64,000 nucleotides of DNA from Lasiosphaeria ovina (Eukaryota > Ascomycota > Sordariomycetes > Sordariales > Lasiosphaeriaceae), in the NCBI GenBank assembly GCA_033439765.1, contig JAULSN010000003.1:2356001-2420000 (forward strand). Direction: 5' to 3'. Of the stretch, positions 53,285 to 64,000 are shown piece by piece. Positions within the stretch are counted from its first letter, which is position 1. Each line of letters opens with the position of its first letter. The notes beneath the pieces were generated by a model. It saw nothing but the letters and a program-made list of their open reading frames with translations. It was not told where the DNA came from and searched no databases. A program made the position numbers and the translations under genes.

Positions 53285-56200
53285 AAGTTCGGCCACCCAA
53301 CAAGAATTACGATGTATTAGATCGCGAGATCAAGCACGGAGCCAGCTCCAGCTGCGAGCTCTCAGTGTTCCTAAGCACACGGCAACCAGACCTCCTTATA
53401 TACAATCACTCGACTAGCCGACAAGCACCAGGAGCGCAAGATCAACACCAGTGGTGCAAGCACGACTCGATCCGATCGACCATCACCAGGGGCGTCGCCA
53501 TAAGATTCTCAACTTCAGCACCGTCAACAGCTCTTCATTCTCTTTCGTTCCCGGACTGGCACTCCCACCCTGCGGCGTTCTTTGGCAGGGTTGTGACAAG
53601 AGTTGGACTTTACATCGGCAGCATTTTTCTTGTTCCTTAACTTCTAGAAACGGGATCTTAGCCCGGGTTTGAAGAAGGCGAGAAGGTATATTAAATTAGA
53701 ATAGAAGCAGGAGGAGGCTGTGTAATGTATAGGAAGCATGGGGTTCACTCGTTCTCTGATTTCTTTTTGTATGGGATAGCAGCTGGTGGTCGTTGCCTTT
53801 TGGCGTGGCAGGTGCTGGAGTTTATTTGAGAAACATTCTTGCTCTTAAACCGGTTCGGAACGGGCGACCAAAGGCCTAACTCAACGTTGCGTGTCTGCTA
53901 ATTCTATGGAAACTCCATGGTGTTTGCACCACAACTTACTACACACACTGCATTGACAGTTCAACTGCTAATTGATCATATGGCGGGCTTGGAAAACTTC
54001 CAACCCGCTCCCTAAAAGATCTCAAAGTTTATCGAACACAAAGGGACAATACACGAACTTTGGATATATGGTAGATGTAGTAGCCTTGCCATGGCTTGAG
54101 ATAGACGCCACGTGATCATATCCAAGCTCGCAACACGGCTGTCCAGGGCGGTGGTACAGTCCAGTCTGTGAACATCCGTGACGTGGCACTTAGGAGGGAC
54201 AAGTTTGGCTACTTTGGCAGACAAAACGGCGAGAAAAAGTGTTAACTTGGTAGGCATGTGGAGAAGACTGTTAAGCCACGAGAAAGTCATATCTGGGTCT
54301 CAGGAGCCATCGCCTCCTTTTTAGAAAGCTTTTCAGACAAGCTAGAAAAAAAGTGCCGAGTCTCTGTTTATATGGGAAGTCTCCCCCTAATGAAAATGGC
54401 GAGGTTGGTCCATATACCAGACAAACGCTGTTGTTTCCCTCACAGTAATTATCTCAACGTCATTGTCGAACTTCTTCCCTCTCCCTTCTTATAATGAGAC
54501 TATCTCGAACGCTGTGTCTCTCTCATCCAACCTTCGTGAAACCAGTCCACGAACCCTGAAATCCCGATCCCTGTGGCAGGGCATGTCGATGCGTATCAAC
54601 CGGTAGCCTGAGCAGGCAGCAAGCATCCCTTTCGTCTACTCGTGTCGCGGCGTTCGTTGCCATCCTCTGACTTCCCCTATCCCCTCTTCTGTTTATTTGT
54701 GTGTGACGGCCGTCTCGCTCTCCGTGAGCCTTGCGTGTTTGGACTTCGGCCGTATTATCTCGCGTGTTGATCGCACGGTTCCTCGCTCGTCATCTGGGAT
54801 TCCTTTTGATGTTCCTGTCGTGCTCGCTTCGGTTTAATATGGCGCTTGCTAATGCAATGTGCTTGCTTATGCAATGTCCGCGACGTCGAGTAGTCATCTA
54901 ATTACCCAAAACTTGTCAGCAAGGTGCCGGCGGAAATATAGTTGGGTGGGCTGTGTAGTAATCTCAGCTCTTGTTAGCCCCTTTATTCCAAGCAACCCCC
55001 GACACAACACTCGACACGTCGATTGAGCTGGTGTTGGGGCCCGGCAGTGGCTGGAGCGTACTGGCCCCTTGTCATGACTCTTGTTCGAGGATTCTGTCGC
55101 TCAAGGAGAGAGGGTAGTTCGGCAGCGTCAGGCGTCTGGGAAGGGGGTTAGCTGTTCATCTTCTATCTCACAAGAGCTTTAAGGGGTCTGTTGTGTTTCC
55201 CATCGCAGCACGAGCAGCCTGCCAAGTCGACCAAGGCTTTGCGTGGTTTTCAACCTGGCGATTCGTCTATCGGCACAATCGATCTGTCCGTGTAGATCTG
55301 CGATCCTTCATGGGGGCCTGTCGCGGTGCTTGTCAACGTGGAATGCAGACATATCAGGAGGGGCGGGGGATGTTCTCGCCAGCCTGTTGGTGTGCTATGA
55401 GCGGCGACATGTCTTTGACTTACAGCTACGACGGACGGTGCCGCTGATCTGGAGTCTGGCGAGTGGTGCTGACGCGGTGACGAGAGGGAAGTCGACGCGT
55501 CGGGACCGTGGTTCGGCGAGTGCGTATGAGGAAAATGGAGGCACGGCTGGAGACCTGCAAGCCGGCAGTCGTGGAGTTCTGCAGCTATCTCGCAGGGAGT
55601 GTTAGGAAAAAGGTAGACTAGAGAAGACTGGCGAAGGGAAACAAGAAACAACATGGTGTCTGAAGAGGGCGGTTCAGAGCAGTTAGTGTGTGCAACAAAG
55701 GTCAAGGAGAGGGAGTCTATAGAGCGGATTGGCAAGTGGGCAGTGTGAATAGCTTCAAGGAGAGGGTGGGAGTGATAAAATGACGTGGTGGTGCAGGTAG
55801 GCGTGCTGCGGGTCCGGGTGTGGGCAGGTATCTCGAGAGTGGTGCAACAGGGCTTCATTTTGGTGCCTTGGAGGTGGTGTGCTCGATAGGTGTGTGCTCG
55901 AGAGTTGTGTGCGTCTGTGGGAGTGGTTTGAAAACTGGGAGAGGTAGGAAATATCCCGTGCGTACAAAAACAAACAAATGCGGCGTGGCTTGGGGAGGTG
56001 GCAGTCAAGGGTATGTGCAGACGTGCTGCAAGAGGAAAACACCAAGAGGAACGATAAGAGAGGTGTGGGTGGGGGTGGTGATGGCCTCAGAGGGGGAGAA
56101 ATCGGGCCGGAGGGTGTGTGGTGTGTGTGGGTGTCTGTGCTGTGTCCCTAATCCTCGCGTGGGGGTGCTCGGTGATGCAATATCAAGCCCGGCCGCAACA

Positions 56201-58495
56201 ACACGCGCCTCAACCGTGGTAAACATGGAAGATAGTGCAGTATACGTGCAGAATGAAACCTCCAGTGGCCCCCTCAAGCTGTGCAGCAGTCTCGGTGGTG
56301 ATGGAAACAAGAAACCTTCGCGGGAATGCCGTCAAGGCATTGCGGGCACGGTCTGTAGACCCTCACGCCGCGTCATAGTCCCCGCCGCGGCTCACCACCA
56401 CGTCCAGAATATCTCGAGCGCGTTCCACGACCTTCCACGCGTCTACTACGCGCGTCACATCACCGGGAAGCATATAGGTCCGTTTGCGGGACAGTGTATT
56501 CAACAAACAGCACACAGCTCAACTCGCATGGACCCATGGCTCAACGGTGCAACGTGTCAGTCTCAGAAAAGCTAACATCACGACTTTCTAGGCACCTGCA
56601 GCTTGAATCTCGCATCCTGGTGTCGACGGAAGAGGTTTGTGTCCGGTACGGGCTCCCCCCACCTCCCCCCCTCTAACCGCGTACAATGGGTATGATACCC
56701 GCGTTCCTGTGATGTACCTTGGAGAAATTCGAGGAAGAACCCGAGTCTGAGACGGTGGGCGACATGGTGAATTGGTGAGTCCTCCCTCCCCTCCCCTTGA
56801 AAGGTCCCCCGTTCGAGTCAGGGTCCTTCGAGTTGAGCTGTTTCTTTTTTTGTTTTTTTTGCCCTTTTATTTTATTTTGTTTCTCTCACTCCCGTGCCCA
56901 ACCGCAACACGCCCTGAGGCTCGCTGATACCATTTCTGTTTCTTGTTTTCTTTTCTTCTTGTATCTTGATGCTTGTTCTTTTATTCTGGGCCTCGTGAAG
57001 TCGAGCACACCCTATACACGCATACGAGGGTATTCACACGTTGTTGTTATTGTTGTCTCTCCACTCCACATGTGCACCATCTACCTAAGGAGCAGACGCT
57101 CCATGATTTTTAACGATTTTCCTTTCCTCTTGCTTTACGATTGCACTACATATATGCTTGCACTCCTGATGAATTGTGTCTTTTGTTGGACCCCCTTAGG
57201 CAACTTGTCACGATGATTGCGATTTGTTGCCAACTTGAGTTGTGCCATTGGAAACATGTTTGAATTCCCAATGGTTTGAGTTTATGTGTATTTATTCTAA
57301 CTTTTTTCTCTCTTGTCCTTGGTCTTGTTCTCTTTTTAGCCGTCTTGTGCACCATGGCTTGTTTGTTTTGCTCCATCATGTCAACGGTCTCCTTTTTGTG
57401 GTTGTCATGGCCCGTCTAAGGCCCAGACAAGAGCCTCGTCGCACGCAGCTCACGCAGATCAATTGGGGTTTGACAGGAACCCTTGCACAACGGGTGTAGT
57501 GTGTTTCGTTTCGAAAAGATGCGGCCATGGTCGCCAAGAGTGAATACTTGTGAAATGCTTCATTTGGGCGCCCAAGCGACCACGGGATCTTGCGGAAGAT
57601 TGACACTTGGCAGCAGATCAAAGCGGGGTTGGGCTGGGGGTTGTGGGCTGCAAATGCGGCCGTCCAATTAAAACCGGGGCGCGCTGTCCAATCCGCCAAA
57701 TCCTCGAGGTGTTTGCAATGTTTTTGCATGTGGGTTGTGAGGCAGGCCTGATGCAGGCCGGCCGTGGTTTTTGGGGGGAAAGAAGGGACGATGACGGCCG
57801 TCGTTCGGGCCTGACGTTTTCTCTTTGGCGCCTGTGCAACAGACAAGCTTTCCCCCCCGATGAGGCTGGTCAGCCCACTGGGCCCCCCTGAAGTGTGGAT
57901 CGTCTCCCGTGTTTTGGCGCCTTGTGGGCTTCCCGGCGGCGTGGTAATGAATGCGCCACATCTGCACTTCATTCAGTAGCCTTCAGCTCACTCGCTCAGG
58001 GGTCTCCCTCTGACTTGGCCGCGCCTGTAGGCCCCCCCCGGCCCACTGGCCCTGCGGCACACCCGCAAGTGCCGCAGCCACCCGCCAAAGGTTTCAAACT
58101 CATTAGCTCTGAGGCTCAACCTTTGGCGTTCGTCCCTTTTTTCTTTCCATATCTTGGGAGGTCGGCCTCTGTTTCCTCTCCTCTGACTGATCTTCCTCGA
58201 ACCACTGACCCGTGTACAGGCTTGGCTGTTTTCTTTGGTTTGTTTCCCAGCTCCTAGTTTCACCCGGATTGTCATGGTCCCATTCCTCTTGGCTTACTCT
58301 TGGCTTGTTTGAATTTCGCGAGTCGTGGCCAGTCATTCGTTTGCTTCACCGGAGAGCCCTGCCCCATGGCCATCGCAGGAATCTGCCTGCCCATCACTGC
58401 ATCAAACGCAGTAAAGTATTTGACATATTAACACCAGCATTGTTAACAGCACACTCGACGGCAGACGTCGAACTGCTCAGTCCGTCGGCTAATTC
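53285..58495. other. 5.2 kb without a recognisable gene
   Basis: Long frames at 55250-56008 (minus) and 55820-56575 (plus) overlap on opposite strands and come from a GT-rich/CA-rich skewed stretch. Their composition looks like low-complexity DNA, not protein. Part of 56800-57300 is T-rich. No tRNA passes a by-eye fold. Confidence 0.45.
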
Positions 58496-59880
58496 ATGTC
58501 GAAGGACAATCCCCCGGACCGGAGATGCTTCGCCTGGCTGAGAACGCCGCTACAGCCAACTCAGGAAGAGAAGGAGGTCACCAACTTCCAACCGGTCGAC
58601 TGGAAGGCGTTGCGGACGTCGCCGAAATTCATTGGTCAGTGGCTCCCGTCGCGGCATCCTCGAGGCTGACAGGCCGGCTTGCTAACTGTCTATACCACCT
58701 TACAGCATGCATAATCATAGGAATCACTGTCACGATTCTGACCATCTTGTTGACGGTATACCATGACCAAGTAGTCACGGTTAGTTCGCTGCGTCTTGGT
58801 TTGTTTCTCCCCGCGGGAAGATCGACTTACTGACGACGCCACCCCAGTTTCTCCGCCCCCACGCCGAAAAGATTCGCGACTTGCGCGGTGGCTATCTGAT
58901 ATTCATCGCCATTCTTTTTATCATATCGTTCCCGCCGCTGTTCGGCCATGAGGTGGTCGGGCTCTTGTGCGGTGTCGTGTACGGTCTCTACATGGGGTTC
59001 CTGGTTGTTGCCACGGGGACATTTCTCGGTGAAGGTGCGTAACGACCCGATGACTGAAAATAGCAACCGGATTGCTGCTGACTCCCCTACGTCTTCTACC
59101 ATTTGCAGTTGCAACGTGGTTCTTTTGCAAGAAGTTCGGCGCCGAAACGGCAGCCGAGTACAGGCGGACCAACCTGAACTGGGCAGGGGTTGTGCGCATG
59201 TGCAGGGACGGAGGCTTCTGGGTAATTATGAGACACGCCCCGACTTAACAGAAGACAACGGGACACGATTGTTGTTGGCATGTCACGCCACTGCTGACTA
59301 GGTAGCTAACTAATACGCCGCTTTACAGATCATAGTGCTTATCCGCCTATCGGCAATCCCCGCCCATTTCTCAACCGCCGTGTTCGCAACTTGTGGCACC
59401 GTGGGCTTCGGCAAGTACGTTCTCGCAACTTTCCTGACGCTACCAAAGCAGGCGCTCATCGTGTACCTCGGCGTGCTCCTCGTTTCGGGCGGTAGCTCAG
59501 ACAACCCGACCAAGTCGAGCTCTGCAAGTCCAACCAGCACAGCAAGTCTGAGTAGCACGGCGAGTCCGAGTAGCACATCGAGTTTGTTCGACACGGGGGA
59601 TCTGTTCGGCACGGCGAATACGACCAGCACAGCAACGCCGCACGTGTCAGCATCGGCCGGCGCCTCGGACAGCAATATCAAAAACTTGGCGCTTGGGATT
59701 GCCACGGTTGCTACAATCATATCGGGGGTGCACATCTACCTGAAGATGAGGAAGATCAAGGAAGAACTACTTATAGAGCAGGCCGTGGATCAACAGCTCT
59801 ACGGCAAGCCGCAGATGACAGAAAGCGGTGGGCCGGCCATCATGAGACGGAACCCGGATGCGCCGAGGGGGATGGTGTAG
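58496..59880 (+). CDS. TVP38/DedA (VTT, SNARE-associated) family membrane protein
   Basis: CDS join(58496..58634, 58706..58779, 58848..59034, 59109..59221, 59329..59880), 354 aa, all joins in phase. A cytosolic N-terminus (MSKDNPPDRRCFAW) precedes helix ACIIIGITVTILTILLTVY. The VTT core follows: LRGGYLIFIAILFIISFPPL, GLLCGVVYGLYMGFLVVATG, FFCKKFGAETAAEYRR, and the signature IRLSAIPAHFSTAVFATCG. A Ser/Thr-rich insert (about 235-290) precedes a last helix and a charged tail. TVP38-like proteins sit in Golgi/ER membranes and members of the wider family act as lipid scramblases (family knowledge). No breaks. The extended Ser/Thr loop and C-terminal helix are longer than in yeast Tvp38. Confidence 0.87.
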
Positions 59881-60927
59881 CCGGACCTAGGAAAAGAAAG
59901 GGGAAGGGGCTCGTAGACATCTGATGAGTTCTTTCTGGATTCGGACCACGAGGAGTATGACATGGCATTGTATGGTGGCGTTTTAATAATTATGACTACA
60001 GTACAGAAGACTATCAAGATGTATTTGGATTAATTCAGTCTGCCAGGATTAAAATTGAACTTGGTGGCCGAGGTACTATGATATATTAGCAAGAAAGGGC
60101 TGCGGATAGCTCGTTGCTAGCTCACTTAATTGGACAATCTGCACGTGGTTTAAACATGAAGTTTTGGGAAATTAGTATTTTCAAACTCTTGGACGCCAAG
60201 CCCTTAAAAGACACGACAAGAGCCCTGGATATATTGCTAGGTGACATTTGTGACTGGAGGGAATACCGATCTCCCCTTGGGACGCTTGGCCACCCACTCA
60301 AGCAGTCTCGAATAATGAACCCGGAAGCAGAAGGGTCATCTGGGTGGGTTCTGCGACTCGTTCTCCTTGTAATGCTCGCCTCCTCTGCCGTTCTCCTCAC
60401 TCGACATGGCACTGTTCCCAGTCTGCCATGGCATGACGACCCCAAATCCCCGCACCAAGACTTGGTGTCCAACCCCGCCATCGGCCCGAGGCTCGCGGTT
60501 TGCAGGCCCGCCCCGCACGGCAATAAAAGAGTAAGCCGCCTGAGGTGTGATGGCCAGTCCCTGACGTGGACTACAGGTTCACTGCATAGGCAAAATGCAC
60601 GAACCGCATGACCTCATCCGCCGCCCTCCCTGCAACATGGCCACTTTTTTTTTGGTTTTGGGCGGGGGAGACGGGGGCCACTTGCTCCAAGAGTTAGCCA
60701 AGACCAGAGCTAGGTGGTATTGCCCACTTGCTGGGTGCGGGGACGGGTCTTGCCGGTCTGGTCGTTTATGAGGGAACTGCCGTCTCTTATCGCCCTTCTC
60801 AGTCGTTACCCTCCCTACCCCACCCCTGGTGTTCTGCAGTCTCTTCAACGCTCCGACGATCATCGAACAAAAGACGCTTCTTGCTGCAAGCGAACAAAGC
60901 AACGCCTAAGCCAAATCAGCCTCAAAC
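59881..60927. other. intergenic, no gene seen
   Basis: 1 kb between the TVP38-like gene and the monooxygenase. A 165-aa plus frame from 60114 has one hydrophobic stretch but no support from motifs or introns. An inverse CCC(C)/T homopolymer lies at 60641-60660. Confidence 0.45.
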
Positions 60928-62424
60928 ATGGTGCAACGGCCCTTCAAGAAGGTGCATTTCCCGCCCTGACTTCGGCACTCGACCCCTGATGTTCTCTCTG
61001 ACTGCAAACTAGGTCGTCATCGTCGGCGCGGGCCCGTCGGGGCTGCTGCTCGCGCTGCTGCTGGGCAAGCACGGCATCCCGGTGCACATCCTCGAGGCGT
61101 CGGACCACCTCGACCAGCAGCCGCGGGCGGCGCACTACGGCACGCCGGCCATCCCCGAGTTCGTGCGCGCGGGCATCGTCGACGAGATGCGCGCGCGCGG
61201 CCTGATCCTGACCACCATGTGCTGGCGCAACCCCGACGACCACGCCTACATGGCCGGCTTCAACTCGACGTGCCTCTCCGACATTGACGGCCAGGACCTG
61301 CGCACCCACTGCTTCGTCATGCAGGACCTCGACCAGCTCATGCTCGACGAGGCCACCCAGAAGCACGGCGCCACCATCAGCTGGGAGCACAAGGTCGTCG
61401 GCCTCGGCCAGGACGCCGACAAGGCCTGGGTCGACGTCGAGACCCCCGCCGGCAGCACGCGCGTCGAGGCCGACTACATCGTCGGCTGCGACGGCGCAAA
61501 CAGCCAGATCCGCCGCAGCTTGTTCGGTGACGAGTTCCCCGGCTTCACCTGGGACGCCCAGATCATCGCGACGAATGTGAGACTTTCTCTCTTCAGTTGC
61601 CCCTTTTCTCAAGACGCAATAGAGCCAGCGGACGACTAACCAGCCAACGCGCAGACGTACTACGACTTTGACAAGTTCGGGTGGCACGACGCCAACTTCA
61701 TCGTCCACCCTGAAAACTTCTACGTGCGTTGCCCGCGAAATACCCCCCTGCGCGTCCCCTGCCTACCTACCAAGAGCGAAACGAAAGCACAAACTGACCA
61801 CACCCCTTGAACAACCAGATGGCGGCGCGCATCACCAAAGACAACCTCTTCCGGATCACATACGGCGAGACGCCCGGGCTCACGCGCGAAGAGTACCTTG
61901 AGCGGCAGCCGGGCAAGTTCGAGGCGATGCTGCCGGGTCACCCCAAGGCGGGCGAGTACACGGTCGTCAACTTCTCGCCGTACAAGATGCACCAGCGGTG
62001 CGCGCCGCGGTTCCGCGTGGGGCGGGCGCTGCTAGCCGCCGATGCCGCGCACCTGTGCAACCCGTGGGGCGGGCTGGGGATCACGGGCGGGTTCGTCGAC
62101 GTCGGCGGCCTGTTTGATTGTCTCGCGGGCATCTGGGACGGGCGGGTAAAGGACCCGGACGCGTTGCTGGATTTGTATTCCGAGAAGCGCATCGAGAAGT
62201 GGCGGGGCATTATCGACCCCATCTCGCAGGAGAACTTCCGCCGCGTGTCGGATAGTGATCCCGCGACGCGCTTTGCGAGGGACGATTTCATGCAGCTCCT
62301 CCACCGCGGCGAGCAGGACGAGGCCCTGCTCAAGGATACGCTGCTGGGGTTTATGGATGTGCGCTATGATTTTACGCAGCACTTTGATGATGCGCCGCCG
62401 AAGGCAGAGGCTAATGGTGCCTGA
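60928..62424 (+). CDS. class A FAD-dependent monooxygenase
   Basis: CDS join(60928..60951, 61013..61576, 61655..61723, 61819..62424), 420 aa. The first exon is only 24 nt (MVQRPFKK). The start was chosen because the GTGCAT donor and CTAG acceptor place it directly before the FAD Rossmann motif VVIVGAGPSGLLLALLLG. The DG motif is CDGANSQIRR (Asp168) and the second FAD motif GRALLAADAAHLCNPWGGLG has Asp294. This layout is that of aromatic hydroxylases and tailoring monooxygenases that use NAD(P)H and O2 (PF01494-like). No C-terminal thioredoxin-like domain. The substrate is probably an aromatic compound; that is inference. Intact, ends TGA. No pathway partners are adjacent except possibly the P450 10 kb away. 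Confidence 0.9.
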
Positions 62425-62814
62425 GGTTTGGAATGGTGTGTTGTCTGGGAAGTTAAGGGGAAGAAAGGGGTCCCGTGAAGGGAAGTAAGGCAACGAAGCG
62501 GTGGCAAGGCTGTGGAGACTGAAGTAATTATCTGGACAAGGGAATGAGGAATCCAACAATATTACCACACACATCGCTTCGGCGGCCTAGGCATATCGTA
62601 CATACTATGGCGGGGGTTAGTATAGCTGCTGTTGCTCAGAACGCCAGGCAACATGTATATGTTTGGTCTGCTGGCGTGACGGCACTCTGTTACACGTATC
62701 ATGCGCTGTTCTCAAGTAGTCTAATTAGACATGGTTTCATTCCCGCGCCGGAGTTGTAATGATTCAAACGGCCTCACCGACTCGACAAACTGTCCTCGGA
62801 AACATCCTTATCTG
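62425..62814. other. 3' flank of the monooxygenase, no gene seen
   Basis: Nothing recognisable beyond the likely 3' UTR. Confidence 0.5.
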
Positions 62815-63185
62815 TAAGAATTGGACTGTCTACTCGGACTGTAGGCAACGTCTTCTGGACTGTATGTATATCGGGCCCTGGCGCCAAGCCATTAAAACCT
62901 CACTTCCTCCACCAAAACAAGAGGTTAGCCCCTGGGATGAAGCCATTCGCAGGCTTGTCGCCTAGGTCTTCCAATCAACTTGCACATAAAGCTCGGTCAA
63001 CTGCAAGACCTGAGCTACTAGTCTGTGAATGGCTTCATTTGTAGGTTAACGGGCGACTGACCCACCATCCGAAAAAGGGAGCAAGCCATTGAACTAGGCC
63101 TTTTTACGTATAAAAATCCAAATTTTCGCTGGGCGTCTACAAGGCTTTTCCTACAGTCCGAGTAGACGCTTTGTTCAGTGAGAGA
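62815..63185. repeat. imperfect inverted repeats (fold-back)
   Basis: TCTACTCGGACTGTAGG at about 62830 recurs inverted at about 63153-63169. Further in, GATGAAGCCATTCGCAGG (62937) has a partial inverted match GTGAATGGCTTCATTTG at about 63024. The arrangement resembles a decayed fold-back or MITE element of about 370 bp. No target duplication was found. Confidence 0.45.
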
Positions 63186-64000
63186 CTCGAACTGGTATTT
63201 CATTACTATGTAGAACAAGCACACCCCATCTCCAAGGCAGAGATAGGCACCACTTTGAATGCATAGCCGAGAGGTAGTCGGTGCGAGGATCCTTCGGGAC
63301 CAACACTGCCCCTGGCGGCACCTCTATGCTGCGATCCCCAGCCCAGACCATGGAAGAAGGGGGGCGATCGGGCTTCCGTCTGTGCTATGTTGCTTAGCGA
63401 TTGCAAGGAGTTCTAGTGAAGAAGTCTGGTCGAGAAGTCTGGTGGACAAGTCTAGAAAAGTCTGGTCGAGAAGTTTTTGGGGAAGAAGTGTAGTTGTGAA
63501 GAAAAGTCGACAGCGGACTGACCGATGCTCATCCGCCCGATGGGAGTGATTATCGCGAGGCGTTCCCGAACTGCCTGATGGCACCACCAAATCATGCAAA
63601 TGGGCGACGAGCCGCCCCCTTTACGGCCCGGGACTAGGCAGGGATGGTCAGCATGAGCTGCCAGCCCTCTAGATCCCCCATGTCCACCCACCCACCCCTG
63701 TGGTTGGCAGAACTGCCCAAACTTGAAGCCTGGTGGCCTAGTCGGCAATGACATGGAGCACGGCTCAGCACGCACGAGCGTTTGGATGAGCTATCCTGGG
63801 CTTGGTTCACATGTGAGCGTCGGACCTCGAGAAGGGATCCAACCTCCTCCTCCAAGAGTTAGTTAGCCAATGCACACATTGTCCACTCCCACACACCCCC
63901 TGACCTGCTGAACAGGTGTCCGCGCCACATGGTGTCGCCTTCACTCTGCCATCCCTGAGTAATCATGCAAAGCGAGAGGCGCTCATGCAAAGCTGAGTCC
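63186..64000. other. window end, no gene seen
   Basis: Contains a short degenerate tandem array (AAGTCTGGTCGAG units, about 63420-63475). Otherwise no recognisable feature up to the window edge. Confidence 0.45.

Noticed and set aside
55250..56575. Overlapping long ORFs (about 250 codons) on opposite strands
   Set aside because: Both derive from GT/CA-skewed low-complexity DNA. Neither shows a domain, signal peptide or intron logic.
56740..56830. Possible tRNA gene: TGGTGAATTGGTG followed by GTTCGAGTC resembling A and B boxes
   Set aside because: The T-arm has a mismatch, and no acceptor stem pairs across the expected ends.
60114..60611. 165-codon ORF with one hydrophobic stretch upstream of the monooxygenase
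   Set aside because: No motif, splice or promoter support; the opposite strand is equally open.
1..64000. CRISPR arrays, rRNA genes, bacterial operons
   Set aside because: No regularly spaced repeats or rRNA segments. Spliceosomal introns throughout show a eukaryotic nuclear sequence.

Overview
The window looks like nuclear DNA of a filamentous ascomycete. GC-rich protein-coding exons are split by short introns (mostly 45-85 nt) with GT(A/G)NGT donors and CTAAC/CTGAC branch sites. The recognisable genes are typical of plant-litter Pezizomycotina: a GH7 cellulase, a GH105 pectin enzyme, a fungal GH24 muramidase, a P450, DUF7580 and STAND/WD40 genes, plus Fot1-type and copia-type transposons with C-to-T (RIP-like) damage. 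Sordariomycetes, perhaps Sordariales/Chaetomiaceae, is my inference from protein flavour, not a computed assignment.

Layout. 1-4.3 kb: 3' end of an MFS transporter, a secreted GH7 endoglucanase, and a DUF1857 protein. 6.3-12.9 kb: a kinase-like gene (minus) and an 11- or 12-exon gene joining a HELAH metallopeptidase-like segment to cytochrome-b5-like modules (plus). Both are interrupted only by in-frame TAG codons, which is the most intriguing signal in the window. 13.8-15.2 kb: secreted GH105. 15.6-21.8 kb: a relic of splicing-factor gene pieces (RRM of Rbm39/Rsd1 type joined to an SPF30/SMN-related piece). A complete 5.6-kb copia retrotransposon with identical LTRs sits inside one of its introns. 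22.4-27.4 kb: mostly non-coding, with one small two-exon gene.

27.4-35.6 kb is a nonself-recognition-like island: a decayed STAND-TPR gene, an intact DUF7580 gene, a divergent zinc-finger/WD40 gene with seven near-identical WD repeats, and a WD40 scrap. 36.4-39.7 kb: an M20 carboxypeptidase pseudogene split by a Fot1/pogo-type element. 41.5-44.6 kb: two divergent secreted peptidoglycan-hydrolase genes (SH3-CHAP and SH3-GH24) sharing a related SH3 module, probably used against bacteria. 44.6-49.7 kb: repeat-like fragments. 49.7-52.0 kb: an intact six-exon P450. 52.4-52.8 kb: a 397-bp palindrome. 53-58.5 kb: no convincing gene. 58.5-62.4 kb: a TVP38-like membrane protein and a class A flavin monooxygenase. 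The last 1.5 kb has only short inverted repeats.

All function calls rest on motif recognition by eye; no database was searched. Exon joins were checked for phase by hand.
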